Below are positions 8,746 to 18,043 of a stretch of DNA of 64,000 bases, piece by piece (positions within the stretch are counted from its first letter, which is position 1; the number at the start of each line of letters is the position of its first letter). The notes under the pieces are model-generated. The model was given only the letters and a program-made list of their open reading frames with translations. It was not told where the DNA came from and ran no database searches. A program made the translations under genes and the position numbers. Source of the stretch: JAVBMP01 sp031552195 (GTDB lineage: Bacteria; Desulfobacterota; Desulfovibrionia; Desulfovibrionales; Desulfovibrionaceae); contig JAVBMT010000003.1 of assembly GCA_031552195.1 (NCBI GenBank), positions 137,042-201,041 of the forward strand, in the 5' to 3' direction.

Positions 8746-10092
8746 CTATTCAGTTAAAACGAGAGGCGGAGCCGAAGCTCCGGCCTGGGTTATAGGATCA
8801 GTCACCTTGTCTTTTATCCAGTGGTTGTCGATCCATTCCAGGGGGTTTACCTCCTGCCCGGCGATAAGTACGCCGAAGTGCAGGTGATCTCCGCCGGCCA
8901 TGCCGGTGGCGCCGGTTTTTCCTATGATTTCTCCGCGTTTCACATCCTGCCCTTTAACCACGTGTATTTCGCTCATGTGCGAATAAAGGGTTTGCAGGTT
9001 CATGCCGTGGTCTATTATCACCAGGTTTCCGTAAATGCCCAGATAATCGGCGAATATGACCTTGCCGTCGTTTGAGGCCGGAATGGGGGAATGAGCCAGC
9101 GAGGCGTAGTCCAGCCCCAGGTGCGTCTGGTTGTCGACATTCTGGCCGTTGTAGCTGTAAGTGCGGTTGTCGGCGAACCCGGCGCGGGTGGCCGCATTCG
9201 GCAGGGTAACGAAAGAGCCGCGCCAGAGCATTTCCGGGGCTGTTTCCCTGCCTATTTCCAGGAGTTGGGCCACATTTTCCGCCCTGACCTTGCCGTTTAC
9301 AGTCAAAAAACGTTCAAGGTCGTTGGCGGCTGTGGGCACGAGGCGCGAAAATTCGTCAACCTTGTTTTCAATGAAGGAATCGCTGAGTTTTATGGTGTCC
9401 GCCTTGAATTTCTTGGGCAGGCGCGTGACGTCCAGCTTGTTCTGGCTTGCGTTTTCAACCCGGTCGACGCCGATAAGCACTGGAGAGTACTCTTTAAAGG
9501 GCACATTGTAGGGAAAGGCGAAAAAGCAGACATACAGCCCGTTGGGCTGGCGGAAGCCGGGAAAGAAAAGGTCGCCGACCTTGACTCCGCTGCGCGCCAG
9601 TTCTTTATTGGCTGAATAGATGATGCAGCCCGTTCCGCCTTGCATTACGTAAGCTTTGGGATTTTTCAGGCTCAGGCGCGGCGGGGTAAGGTCCATGCGC
9701 ATGTTGTAGGTTTTTGTGCCGCGGTTGCCGCGCCCGAAACCGGCCATGGAGTCGTCGACGGCCTGAATTTCCAGCTCGAACGAACTGTCTATGTTGTCCG
9801 CCTGTATCTTGAAGCGTATCTCCTGCGCGGGGGCCTTGGCGCTGAAGGTTTCTTCCGCTATTTTCACCGTTCTGGCGTCTTTGCGCACGGTGACGGTGAT
9901 GGATTTGATGTTTGACGAGCGGTCGGAAGCCCTGGCCGTAAATTCGATATTGGGCGAGGCGATATCCAGTTCGGGCGAAAGCGTTATTTCAGGGCTGTCC
10001 ATGTCGCGGAAAAGCAGAAAGGCGGCGGCGCCGAGCCCGGCGAGAAGAAGAAGGAGAAAAATAAGACCGGCGAAACCTTTGCGTTTGGCCAT
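8746..10092 (-). CDS. Membrane-anchored M23 (LytM) family metallopeptidase
   Basis: 448-residue envelope protein. An N-terminal transmembrane anchor (GLIFLLLLLAGLGAAAFLLF, about 8-27) is followed by roughly 250 residues of beta-rich, Ig-like extracytoplasmic sequence and a C-terminal LytM domain. The metal site is intact: the HxxxD of THLGLDYA and the HLHFGV motif, with VIIDHGMN and TLYSHMSE between. The enzyme would cut peptidoglycan cross-links or act in cell-wall remodelling. It ends 31 bases before metF's start. Divergent pcm is 465 bases away. The exact physiological role is not evident. Confidence 0.88.
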   Translation of the reverse strand: MAKRKGFAGLIFLLLLLAGLGAAAFLLFRDMDSPEITLSPELDIASPNIEFTARASDRSSNIKSITVTVRKDARTVKIAEETFSAKAPAQEIRFKIQADNIDSSFELEIQAVDDSMAGFGRGNRGTKTYNMRMDLTPPRLSLKNPKAYVMQGGTGCIIYSANKELARSGVKVGDLFFPGFRQPNGLYVCFFAFPYNVPFKEYSPVLIGVDRVENASQNKLDVTRLPKKFKADTIKLSDSFIENKVDEFSRLVPTAANDLERFLTVNGKVRAENVAQLLEIGRETAPEMLWRGSFVTLPNAATRAGFADNRTYSYNGQNVDNQTHLGLDYASLAHSPIPASNDGKVIFADYLGIYGNLVIIDHGMNLQTLYSHMSEIHVVKGQDVKRGEIIGKTGATGMAGGDHLHFGVLIAGQEVNPLEWIDNHWIKDKVTDPITQAGASAPPLVLTE

Positions 10093-10557
10093 TGAAACAC
10101 CTTGTATCCTAAAGCTTGCATGTTCTGTGCGTGGTCATCCCGGCGCGGAAAGCGCCGTGAGACCGGTGTGATAAAAACAGTGTGAAAATCAGGCCCGCTT
10201 GCCGGAAAAACGTGAGGGCTAAGACAAACCGGCACCGGGCGGGCTTGCGCCGCCTGGCGTCAATCCGGAACCATGAACCGCGGTTTTTCCGTCCGTATTT
10301 ATAAAACAAGCGCCGTTAACGGACGCCAGTTTCATCAAATACCGCTTTTCTCTTTCGCATATTTTGCTTTTATATTCAACCTCATAATTCCGGCTTTTAA
10401 TTCCTGGGCGGGGCGTTTTTCCGCCGGGTTGACAAAACGCGTATTTTTAGTCACGCACATTGCGGAGATATTTTCAGGATTTTTTCAAACCGCCGCCGGA
10501 TAGCCTCAACTTCCTGAAGAGGCGGAGCGGCGGAAAAATCAGCCAGGGTGGGACAGT
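10093..10557. other. Intergenic region between divergent M23 peptidase and pcm genes
   Basis: 465 bases with no convincing gene. It should hold promoters for both flanking genes. A TTGACA hexamer occurs at 10428 on the + strand but I find no good -10 element at the right spacing. GC-rich blocks near 10180-10260 are partly self-complementary without a clean hairpin plus U-tract. Confidence 0.4.
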
Positions 10558-11202
10558 ATGGACATTTACGCCAGAAACCGGGAAAAAATGGTGGCCGAAC
10601 AGCTTGAGGCGAAGGGCGTTTCCGCGCCCCGCGTGCTTGAGGCCATGCGCGGCGTGCCGCGCCACCTGTTCGTGGACGGCGCTTTGGCGCGCAGGGCCTA
10701 CGAAGATATGACCCTGCCCATAGGTTACGGCCAGACCATTTCCCAGCCGCTGGTGGTGGCCTGGATGTCGCAGCTGCTTGAGGCTGAGCCTGGCATGCGC
10801 GTTCTGGAAATAGGCACAGGCTCCGGCTACCAGTCAGCCGTTCTGGCCCATATGGGCCTTAAGGTCTACACGGTCGAACGGCTGCGCGAGCTGTACGAAC
10901 GCGCCAAAAAACTTTTCAGCCAAATGGGCTACGCTAATAAAATAGTGCCCAAACTGTCCGACGGAACCCTGGGCTGGCCCGATATGGCTCCGTTTGACCG
11001 CATCATAGTGACTGCCGGGGGGCCGTCTGTTCCGGCGCCGTTGCTGGAGCAGCTTGACGATCACGGCGTGCTGGTCATTCCGGTAGGCGAGGGGCGCGGA
11101 AACCAGAAGATGCGGCGGGTGCGCAAGGAAAACGGCGCATATACGGAAGAAGACCTGGGCGATGTGGTTTTCGTCGACCTGGTTGGCGATCACGGCTGGT
11201 AA
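10558..11202 (+). CDS. pcm: Protein-L-isoaspartate O-methyltransferase
   Basis: 214-residue SAM-dependent repair enzyme that methylates L-isoaspartyl residues in damaged proteins. Family marks: VPRHLFVD near residue 35, the substrate-loop [12 protein letters not shown] (about 55-66), motif [17 protein letters not shown] (about 82-97), and the FDRIIVTAG motif (about 145-153). Length is exactly that of bacterial Pcm. The spacing AGGGTGGGA upstream of the ATG provides a ribosome site. It is followed by mrp on the same strand after 58 bases. Confidence 0.96.
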   Translation: MDIYARNREKMVAEQLEAKGVSAPRVLEAMRGVPRHLFVDGALARRAYEDMTLPIGYGQTISQPLVVAWMSQLLEAEPGMRVLEIGTGSGYQSAVLAHMGLKVYTVERLRELYERAKKLFSQMGYANKIVPKLSDGTLGWPDMAPFDRIIVTAGGPSVPAPLLEQLDDHGVLVIPVGEGRGNQKMRRVRKENGAYTEEDLGDVVFVDLVGDHGW

Positions 11203-11260
11203 ACCGTTCTGGCGCGGGTTAATTTATCCGCTTCCGGCATGAACTGGCGTTAAACGAATT

Positions 11261-12205
11261 ATGTGGAACAACGATATGGAAGAAGACAGAAATCTTTCCT
11301 GCGCCGGCTGCGCGAAAAGCGCCTCTCCGGCTGACGGAAGCGGCTGTTCGGGCTGCTCACTGGACAAAAACGCCATTCTGGCCCGGCAAGACAAGGCTAT
11401 ATCCGGAACGCTCGAACGCATCCGCTTCAAGCTTTTCATCATGAGCGGCAAGGGCGGAGTGGGCAAAAGCTCGGTAACTGTCAATCTGGCCGTGGCCCTC
11501 GCGCAAAAGGGCTACCGGGTCGGCGTGCTCGACGTTGACATGCACGGCCCCAGTGTGCCAGGCCTGCTCGGCCTGGCACCGGCCGGAGAGCCGGGAAACG
11601 GCATGGAACATGATGGAAAGGGCATAGTGCCGCTGCGCCGTGGCAACTTGCTGGTGCTTTCCCTCAACTCATTCCTGAAGGAACGCGACCATGCCGTGCT
11701 TTGGCGCGGGCCGAAAAAAAGTTCGGCCATACGGCAGTTTCTTTATGACGTGAACTGGGGCGAGCTTGATTTTCTGCTTATCGACTCGCCCCCTGGAACC
11801 GGCGACGAGCACCTGACCGTTCTCAAAACCATTCCCGATCTCGCCTGCATCGTTGTGACCACTCCCCAGGAGGTGGCCCTGGCGGACGTGCGCAAATCGC
11901 TGAGCTTCCTGAAGACTTCGCGGGCCAGGATTTTGGGGCTGGTGGAAAATATGAGCGGCCTTAGCTGCCCCCATTGCGGCGGTTCGATCGACCTTTTCAA
12001 AAAAGGCGGGGGGGTGGCCTTGGCCGAAGACTACGGCCTGCGCTGCCTTGGCGAGATTCCGCTTGACCCGGCGGCCGTTGTCGCGGCCGAACTGGGCAAG
12101 GCGCTTGTGGAGTTGCCGGAGGAAACCGCCGCCGGAAAAGCCTTTGCGCGGCTGGCGGAAAATGTTGAGTCGGCCTGCCTGAAAGGCGAATACGCCATGC
12201 TTTGA
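11261..12205 (+). CDS. mrp: Mrp/NBP35-type Fe-S cluster carrier ATPase
   Basis: 314-residue P-loop ATPase that binds and delivers Fe-S clusters. The deviant Walker A is GKGGVGKSSVTVN (about 71-83), with DVDMHGPSVPGLLG, the Walker B-like LDFLLIDSPPGTGDEH and the cluster-bridging CPHC of the MSGLSCPHCGG segment (about 237-247). The N-terminus adds two cysteine pairs (CAGC and CSGC), typical of the NBP35-like form. An alternative ATG at 11276 (MEEDRN) has a GGA-containing site at fitting distance and may be the true start; no site precedes the 11261 ATG. Confidence 0.93.
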   Translation: MWNNDMEEDRNLSCAGCAKSASPADGSGCSGCSLDKNAILARQDKAISGTLERIRFKLFIMSGKGGVGKSSVTVNLAVALAQKGYRVGVLDVDMHGPSVPGLLGLAPAGEPGNGMEHDGKGIVPLRRGNLLVLSLNSFLKERDHAVLWRGPKKSSAIRQFLYDVNWGELDFLLIDSPPGTGDEHLTVLKTIPDLACIVVTTPQEVALADVRKSLSFLKTSRARILGLVENMSGLSCPHCGGSIDLFKKGGGVALAEDYGLRCLGEIPLDPAAVVAAELGKALVELPEETAAGKAFARLAENVESACLKGEYAML

Positions 12206-12263
12206 TTTTTGCGGCATTTGCGCCGTGATATTAGATATTGCCTAAACCATTTCTTGTGGGTAG

Positions 12264-12269
12264 TATAAT
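12264..12269 (+). promoter_or_regulatory. Possible -10 element upstream of pgsA
   Basis: TATAAT 46 bases before the pgsA start in an AT-rich stretch, preceded by TGTGGGTAG; no convincing -35 hexamer at 16-18 bases. Weak support only. Confidence 0.3.
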
Positions 12270-12314
12270 TAAAATTTACAAGGCCCCCCGTTGCCCGGCC
12301 GATTGCAGGACGAT

Positions 12315-12878
12315 ATGCTGCGCGATCTGAACATCCCGAACACCCTGACCTTGGGCCGCATTTTTGTGGTTCCGCTCATTGTCGCGCTTTTATATTTTCC
12401 CGGCCGCCTCACCTGCCTTCTGGCCACCCTGCTGTTTATGCTGGCCTCGCTGACGGATTTTCTCGACGGCTACATAGCCCGCTATTTCGGCCAGGTCACA
12501 AATTCCGGCAAATTTCTCGACCCCCTGGCCGACAAGCTGCTCACAACCGCCATGCTCGTCATGCTGGTCAAACTTGGCTGGGCTCCGGCCTGGGTCGTCA
12601 TAATAATCATCAGCCGCGAGCTTTTCATAACCGGTTTGCGCGGCATAGCCTCCGACATGGGCATAGTCATAGCCGCTGACAAATGGGGCAAACTGAAAAC
12701 TGTGGTCATGGGCTTCGCATTGCTTCCGCTGGCCTTGCACTACCCGGTTTTCGGCTACAACCTTAATCCGGTCGGGGAGTTTTTGCTTTACATAACGCTG
12801 GGACTGGCTGTATTTTCCGGGTGTAACTATGTGTATCGTTTTTATCAGGCTCAAAATACGCCAAAGGTAAAGGAATGA
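12315..12878 (+). CDS. pgsA: CDP-diacylglycerol--glycerol-3-phosphate 3-phosphatidyltransferase
   Basis: 187-residue inner-membrane enzyme that makes phosphatidylglycerol phosphate. The CDP-alcohol phosphotransferase signature D-G-x2-A-R-x8-G-x3-D-x3-D reads DFLDGYIARYFGQVTNSG then KFLDPLAD (about 47-72). Several membrane helices follow. IPNTLTLGRI at the N-terminus is typical of PgsA. A TTG-started frame reaches 12291; I chose the ATG at 12315 because GCAGGA lies 5-10 bases upstream and the family N-terminus begins there. The stop overlaps the next start in ATGA, indicating coupled translation. Confidence 0.93.
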   Translation: MLRDLNIPNTLTLGRIFVVPLIVALLYFPGRLTCLLATLLFMLASLTDFLDGYIARYFGQVTNSGKFLDPLADKLLTTAMLVMLVKLGWAPAWVVIIIISRELFITGLRGIASDMGIVIAADKWGKLKTVVMGFALLPLALHYPVFGYNLNPVGEFLLYITLGLAVFSGCNYVYRFYQAQNTPKVKE

Positions 12879-13159
12879 CCTGCCTGCCGCTGCCGGATTC
12901 CGTTTTGCACAACCGTCTGCGCAACTGCCTCCAGACCATTCTTGACCTTGAGGCGGAAATACGCCTTGCCCCGCTCGGCGACGCCCTTCTTTCCGAGTTC
13001 GTCACCCTGAAGGAAGTTATGGGGCGCCTGAACGATATCACCATAAACGAGCATGATGTGGAGCGCATTGAAGAAGCCACGTCCAGATTTTTGTTCGAAC
13101 TTAAGGACGCCGTGGCCTCAATCGATTTTGCGGCGCATTGCGGCGAAAGGTTGCAGTAA
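12875..13159 (+). CDS. Small conserved-looking protein of unknown function
   Basis: 94 residues, not recognised. It is helical and charged, with heptad-like spacing from about residue 11 to 80 (LRNCLQTILDLEAEIR, LLSEFVTLKEVMGRL, VERIEEATSRFLFELK), suggesting a short coiled-coil protein. No signal peptide or membrane segment. Start overlaps the pgsA stop by 4 bases (ATGA), and its own stop is directly followed by the GTG start of the FtsB-like gene, so it is embedded in a tight operon; this placement makes it a real gene and hints at an envelope or division role, which is inference only. Confidence 0.7.
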   Translation: MTCLPLPDSVLHNRLRNCLQTILDLEAEIRLAPLGDALLSEFVTLKEVMGRLNDITINEHDVERIEEATSRFLFELKDAVASIDFAAHCGERLQ

Positions 13160-13483
13160 GTGTTTTTGCGGAAGTTTTTGCTTGGCGCGTCAATTGTGGT
13201 CAATGCCGTGCTGGTCTGGTCTCTGGTCTGGGGCGATCACGGCATAGGCGCATACCGCGTCCTTAAAGAAGAATGCGCCATGCTTGACAGGCATATAGCG
13301 GAACTTGACGAGCGCAACCTTGAATTGAGCCGTGAAATTAGATTGTTGCAGAGCGACGATAAATACGTAGAGAAGATGATACGCGACAGGGGGCTTAACC
13401 TGGTGCGCGATAACGAAATACTCTACATTTTTCCAGAGAGTTCGGAAAACGCCGGGGCTAAAGCTGATGAATCAAAAAATTGA
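13160..13483 (+). CDS. FtsB/DivIC-like septum formation initiator protein
   Basis: 107 residues: a single N-terminal membrane helix (FLLGASIVVNAVLVWSLVWG, about 6-25), then a periplasmic coiled coil (EECAMLDRHIAELDERNLEL) and the short C-terminal segment DRGLNLVRDNEILYIFPE that typifies the FtsB/DivIC family (recruits FtsL/FtsQ to the divisome). Start is a GTG immediately after the preceding TAA. The end overlaps the TPR gene by 17 bases. Assignment by architecture and C-terminal motif; good but not absolute. Confidence 0.8.
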   Translation: MFLRKFLLGASIVVNAVLVWSLVWGDHGIGAYRVLKEECAMLDRHIAELDERNLELSREIRLLQSDDKYVEKMIRDRGLNLVRDNEILYIFPESSENAGAKADESKN

Positions 13484-14321
13484 ATGGTACCGCGAGGTGC
13501 TGGAGCTTGAACCGGGCTCCAGGGTCTTTTTTCCTCTGGCACGCCTTGAAGCCGAAGACGGGCAGCTTGATGCGGCCATCTCCACCCTGCGGCGCGGCGT
13601 GGCGCGTCACCCCGACCATATTGAAGCCCGTCTTTTTCTGGTCGACCTGCTTTTTAAGGTCGGCGACCAGGCCGAGCTTGGCAGGGAAATTGACCATGTC
13701 AGCTCCATTCTCGGCTCTTATCCCGGGTTTATGGCCGCCTGGAGCGACCGTCTTTCCGCCGATAAAAACATGCCTGACGCCGGGCTGGCCTTGCGCTTCC
13801 TGTCTTCAAGCCTGAACGGGAACAATATTTCCTGGGCCGAAGTAATCTCCAAGGGCCTGACGCAGGTGCTTTCCGCCGGGGCCATGCCCGAGGCGCAGCC
13901 GCTGTCAGCCGCCGACGAGCCTTTCGTTTCGCAAGAGGCCGTATTCGCCCCGGCTGAAGCGCCGCTCCAGCCTGAAGGTCCCTTGGGCGCATCTTCGCCC
14001 GGTGAAGCTTCAAACGATCCCGAAGATGAGGAAAACGAAGAGCCGTTTTCGCTGCGTACACGCTCCATGGCCGAACTTTTGCTGGAGCAGGGCGACTACA
14101 ACGGCGCTCGTGAAATTTACGGCGAGCTTTTGGCCGGAAGCGCTGACGAAGCCGAACAGGCCGAATTGTCTGATAAATTGAATGAAATAGGGCGCCTTGC
14201 CGCCGCGCCGCCCGAAGCGCCCGTTACGGAACAGCCGGATGACTTGCGCGGCGTCGCCGGGAAAAACCGTTTGCTCGACGCTTTGGAAACACTGGCCCAA
14301 AGGCTGGAAGCCAGGGCCTAG
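13467..14321 (+). CDS. TPR-repeat protein
   Basis: 284-residue soluble protein with tetratricopeptide repeats at both ends: residues about 1-80 (IEWYREVLELEPGSRVFFPL, AISTLRRGVARHPDHIEARL) and about 195-240 (MAELLLEQGDYNGAREIYGE). Between them is a low-complexity Ala/Pro/Glu linker (about 135-195). TPR units mediate protein-protein contacts. It overlaps the FtsB-like gene by 17 bases and precedes the lipoprotein gene by 24 bases, so all probably form one operon with pgsA. Its partner is unknown. Confidence 0.75.
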   Translation: MNQKIEWYREVLELEPGSRVFFPLARLEAEDGQLDAAISTLRRGVARHPDHIEARLFLVDLLFKVGDQAELGREIDHVSSILGSYPGFMAAWSDRLSADKNMPDAGLALRFLSSSLNGNNISWAEVISKGLTQVLSAGAMPEAQPLSAADEPFVSQEAVFAPAEAPLQPEGPLGASSPGEASNDPEDEENEEPFSLRTRSMAELLLEQGDYNGAREIYGELLAGSADEAEQAELSDKLNEIGRLAAAPPEAPVTEQPDDLRGVAGKNRLLDALETLAQRLEARA

Positions 14322-14345
14322 ATTCATCTTATTTGGGAGTTAACC

Positions 14346-15272
14346 GTGCGGAAACTGTCTGCCTTTATTGTTCCGGTTCTTGTTCTTTCCTGCCTTGCAA
14401 TGGCTTCCGGGTGCGCTTCGTCCGTTGACGAGGAAAGCTCCGGCGGCATCTGGAAAACCACCAAGCAGCTTTACAAGGAATATCTTAATACGCCAGCCGC
14501 TGTGGACCTTGGAGACAAAGGCCCCTGTGAGGATTATGAAATTTGCCTTGGCGGGGCCATGGCCGAAGTTGACATGCAGCTGCGCGATTTGCAGAAAGTT
14601 ATGGACAACAGCGACCGCGCGCCGGACCAGCGCTGGGTTGAAGGCATGATGCGGCGCTTCCCCTGGCTTTCCGGCCTGGCCCTTACCGACAAGGCGGGAA
14701 CGCCGATGGCGCGTTTTCCTGAGCACGGCATGAAAGATTTTAACGTGGACCAGCTTCTGGAACCGGGAAAGAACCAGCGCCCGATGGCGTTGCGCGCCTG
14801 CGTGGTGGACAGCCCGCTCGGCCCGGAAATATACTTGGGCAAGCCGGTTTTCGCAGGTGGAGAATTTCGCGGGCTGGTCGTCGCCCACTTTGACATACGC
14901 TCGCTGCTGAGCGTTTCAAAAGACCCTGGGGCGTTCATGATCGCATCGCCCTATGGTTTGCTCTGGCCCGGCGTTTACGACGCTGACTCCACCCCGGTGC
15001 CCAATCAGGACTGGGCCGACCTGGCCAGCGGATCTACCAAGGGCACGGTAAGCAACAGCAACGGAACTTTTTACTGGACTTCATCCTACTTCGCGAACAT
15101 GCCCCTGATATACGCCCTGCCCAGCGAGGGAAAATTCATGACAAAGCCGGAGCAGCTTGAGGCGCTGGGACAGACCGGAGCTTTAGCCGCGCCGCATTTC
15201 AGGGGAGATGGAGCGACTATGAATGACCGGGCGGTGGAAGCGCAAAGCGCTCCTGACCCGGCCGCCAGATAA
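14346..15272 (+). CDS. Lipoprotein with a PDC/Cache-like sensory fold
   Basis: 308 residues starting with GTG. A lipoprotein signal ends in the lipobox MASGC (cysteine at about 23). The mature part begins with helices and continues into a region that resembles extracytoplasmic Cache/PDC sensor domains: FPWLSGLALTDKAGTPMARF, then VVDSPLGPEIYLGKPVFAGG and FRGLVVAHFDIRSLL. Unlike chemoreceptors it has no downstream signalling domain, so it would bind a ligand or serve the envelope without direct signalling. A Desulfovibrio-type conserved lipoprotein; function unknown. Confidence 0.68.
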   Translation: MRKLSAFIVPVLVLSCLAMASGCASSVDEESSGGIWKTTKQLYKEYLNTPAAVDLGDKGPCEDYEICLGGAMAEVDMQLRDLQKVMDNSDRAPDQRWVEGMMRRFPWLSGLALTDKAGTPMARFPEHGMKDFNVDQLLEPGKNQRPMALRACVVDSPLGPEIYLGKPVFAGGEFRGLVVAHFDIRSLLSVSKDPGAFMIASPYGLLWPGVYDADSTPVPNQDWADLASGSTKGTVSNSNGTFYWTSSYFANMPLIYALPSEGKFMTKPEQLEALGQTGALAAPHFRGDGATMNDRAVEAQSAPDPAAR

Positions 15273-15422
15273 GAGCCGGCTTTTTGAGACGGCAAATGCG
15301 CCTGGGTTTTATTCGCCCTTAGGGGGCGCATGGCGGCGTTTGTGGAGGCTTGCCCCGGCAATTGTTTTTTGCGGCGTTTTGCCGCTGTTGCAGGCTTAAT
15401 TATAAATTAAAGGTGGTGCTTT

Positions 15423-16424
15423 ATGCCTTTAGTAACGGTAACCGAGCATCTTTTGCTTCATCAGAAGAAATCTCCAGCCGCCACCGGCATGTTTACCCAG
15501 CTGCTTTATGATCTTATCCTGTCGGCAAAGATAATTGCCCGCAATATCAGCAAAGCCGGTTTGCTCGACGTGCTCGGCGGAACCGGTGAAGTGAATGTTC
15601 AGGGTGAAAACGTGCAAAAAATGGACGAATTCGCCAACCGGGTGCTGCTGCACCGCATGGAGCGCAGCGGCGCGCTTTGCCTGATGGCTTCCGAAGAAAA
15701 CGCGGACGTCGTTCAGGTGTCCGAAAAATTTACGCGCGGTGACTACGTTCTTATTTTTGACCCGCTGGACGGTTCTTCAAATATTGACGTGAATATAAAC
15801 GTAGGCACGATTTTTTCCATCTTGCGCCGCAAAACCCCCGCGAACCAGGACGCCACGCTTGACGACGCGCTTCAGGCCGGCGTGGAGCAGGTGGCCGCCG
15901 GATACTTCCTTTACGGACCGTCAACCATGCTGGTTTACAGCACCGGGCAGGGCGTGCACGGTTTCACGCTTGACCCCAGCGTTGGCGAATTCCTGCTTTC
16001 CCATCCTGATATGCGCATTCCGGAGCAAGGCAAAATTTATTCCATAAATGAAGGCAATAGCGATATATGGGACAGTTCGACCCGGTCCATGGTGCAATAT
16101 TTCAAAGGAACGGAAAACAGGCGCGGAAAACCCTATTCCCAGCGCTACGTAGGCTCGCTTGTGGCGGATTTCCACCGCACCCTGCAATACGGCGGAATTT
16201 TCATGTACCCGCTTGACTACCGCAAGCCTGACAGCCCCCAGGGCAAGTTGCGCCTGCTTTGCGAAGCCTCCCCCCTGGCCTTTCTGGCGGAACAGGCGGG
16301 CGGAGCGGCCAGCGACGGCTCGCGCAGGATACTGGAAATCGAGCCTAAAGAACTGCACGAGCGTGTTCCTTTGTTCATCGGATCGCGCAAAGACGTTGAG
16401 GAAGCCCTGCTGTTTTATGCCTGA
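15423..16424 (+). CDS. fbp: Fructose-1,6-bisphosphatase class I
   Basis: 333-residue gluconeogenic phosphatase converting fructose-1,6-bisphosphate to fructose-6-phosphate. Metal-binding motif [13 protein letters not shown] (about 117-129) and the upstream acidic loop SEENADVVQ are intact; [20 protein letters not shown] and [20 protein letters not shown] are the sugar-phosphate segments. Length is standard. AAAGGTGG lies 6 bases before the ATG. A 150-base gap separates it from the lipoprotein gene; tsaD follows 28 bases downstream. Confidence 0.97.
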   Translation: MPLVTVTEHLLLHQKKSPAATGMFTQLLYDLILSAKIIARNISKAGLLDVLGGTGEVNVQGENVQKMDEFANRVLLHRMERSGALCLMASEENADVVQVSEKFTRGDYVLIFDPLDGSSNIDVNINVGTIFSILRRKTPANQDATLDDALQAGVEQVAAGYFLYGPSTMLVYSTGQGVHGFTLDPSVGEFLLSHPDMRIPEQGKIYSINEGNSDIWDSSTRSMVQYFKGTENRRGKPYSQRYVGSLVADFHRTLQYGGIFMYPLDYRKPDSPQGKLRLLCEASPLAFLAEQAGGAASDGSRRILEIEPKELHERVPLFIGSRKDVEEALLFYA

Positions 16425-16452
16425 GCGCGCAAGTTTGAAAGTAGGGTGAACC

Positions 16453-17595
16453 ATGCTGTGCCTGGGGGTGGAAACGTCGTGCGATGAAAGCGCGCTGGCT
16501 CTGGTGCATGACGGCGAGCTCGCGGTCGAGCTGGTGCGTTCGCAGGCGGACGCCCACGCCCTGTTCGGCGGCGTTGTGCCGGAACTGGCTTCGCGGGAGC
16601 ACTATCGCGCGATGGGACCGTTATATGACGCCCTGTTGCGCGCCGCCGAGGGCAAAGGCCTGCGTTTGGGCGAAAATTGCCGCATAGATTGCATTGCGGC
16701 GGCCCGCGGGCCCGGCCTTCTTGGCAGCCTCCTGGTGGGCGTAAGCTTTGCAAAGGCCTTGGCTTTGGCCTTGGGCGTTCCGGTTCTCGGCGTCAATCAT
16801 CTTCACGCCCACCTGCTGGCGTCCGGGCTTGAACATCAGCCGCCCTTCCTGGCGGCAGGGCCTGATCATGGCCCGGCCCTGGGCCTGCTGGCCTCCGGAG
16901 GGCACACGCACCTTTACCGCATTAACGGCCCGGACGATTTCATTCTTATGGGGCGCAGCATCGACGATGCGGCCGGCGAGGCTTTCGACAAATTCGGCAA
17001 GGCCATGGGGTTCGATTATCCGGCCGGGCAGCGCATAGACGTTCTGGCCGGACGGGGGCGTGTTGACCGGAAAATGTTTCCCTGCCCCTATCTGGAAAAC
17101 GATAACCTTGACTTCAGTTTCAGCGGGCTTAAAACAGCGGCGGTCTCTTACCTGGCCGCGCACGGCGATTTACTGGGCGGTTGCGTTAAGGAAATTTCAA
17201 GCCTTCCGGCCGGGGAACTTGCCGGCCTGCCCATGGGCGAAGCCGAACTCAGGCTGGCGGACGTTTGCGCCTCGTTTAACTTTGCCGTGGCCCGCACCCT
17301 TAAAGTCAAGTCCGGGCGCGCCCTTGAGCGCTGCCGCGCGGACGGGGCGCCCGCAAAGGCCCTGGTGCTGGCGGGAGGGGTGGCGGCGAACAGTGCGGTT
17401 CGCACTGCCATGCGCGAGCTGGCGGACGAGTGGAACCTGCCGTTCATGGCGCCATCTTTCCAGCTTTGCACGGATAACGCCGCCATGATAGCCTATAGCG
17501 GATGGCTGCTGCATCGGAAAGGATTGCGGCACGGGCTGGATTTTTCCGTAATTCCGCGCGGGCGGAATGTTCCGCGGGATTATACCGTGGGCTGA
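16453..17595 (+). CDS. tsaD: tRNA N6-adenosine threonylcarbamoyltransferase
   Basis: 380-residue ASKHA-fold enzyme of t6A37 tRNA modification, working with TsaB/TsaC/TsaE. It shows the family opening [14 protein letters not shown], the metal histidines in [12 protein letters not shown] (about 113-124), the [12 protein letters not shown] strand, [18 protein letters not shown] and the C-terminal [12 protein letters not shown] and [13 protein letters not shown]. It is somewhat longer than E. coli TsaD, mainly by an insert around residues 235-260. Downstream trxA is 121 bases away. Confidence 0.96.
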   Translation: MLCLGVETSCDESALALVHDGELAVELVRSQADAHALFGGVVPELASREHYRAMGPLYDALLRAAEGKGLRLGENCRIDCIAAARGPGLLGSLLVGVSFAKALALALGVPVLGVNHLHAHLLASGLEHQPPFLAAGPDHGPALGLLASGGHTHLYRINGPDDFILMGRSIDDAAGEAFDKFGKAMGFDYPAGQRIDVLAGRGRVDRKMFPCPYLENDNLDFSFSGLKTAAVSYLAAHGDLLGGCVKEISSLPAGELAGLPMGEAELRLADVCASFNFAVARTLKVKSGRALERCRADGAPAKALVLAGGVAANSAVRTAMRELADEWNLPFMAPSFQLCTDNAAMIAYSGWLLHRKGLRHGLDFSVIPRGRNVPRDYTVG

Positions 17596-17716
17596 AGGGA
17601 ACACGCGGGTTTTAAACCTTGACACAAGGCTGCAGTGCAACTATTTCTATGAGGTTCTCAAGCCGTCCGCCCGGCGGGCGTTATCAAGAAACATAAAAAA
17701 TTCCAAGGAGATAATT

Positions 17717-18043
17717 ATGGCCGCAGAAATTACCGACAGCACTTTTGAATCCACCTTGTCAGCCTCCAAGCTTCCCGTTCTTATTGACTTCTGGGCGCCC
17801 TGGTGCGGACCCTGCCGCGGCCTGGCTCCCATCATAGACGAATTGAGCGCCGAATATGCAGGCAAACTGAACATCTACAAGATGAACGTTGACGAAAACC
17901 CGGTTATTCCCGGCAAATTCGCCATACGCGCCATTCCTACCCTTATTCTGTTCAAAGACGGTCAGGTGGTGGGCCAGGTTACCGGTTCCGCTTCCAAGGA
18001 AAGCCTGAAAGACCTTATTACCAAGAAGGCCAATATAGAATGA
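17717..18043 (+). CDS. trxA: Thioredoxin
   Basis: 108-residue disulfide reductase with the active site FWAPWCGPCRG (about 28-38) and the cis-proline segment IRAIPTLILFKDG (about 71-83). The frame is open 50 codons upstream without similarity to anything; I chose the ATG at 17717, which has AAGGAG 7 bases before it and gives the normal thioredoxin length. The stop overlaps the trxB start (ATGA), so enzyme and reductase are translationally coupled. Confidence 0.97.
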   Translation: MAAEITDSTFESTLSASKLPVLIDFWAPWCGPCRGLAPIIDELSAEYAGKLNIYKMNVDENPVIPGKFAIRAIPTLILFKDGQVVGQVTGSASKESLKDLITKKANIE

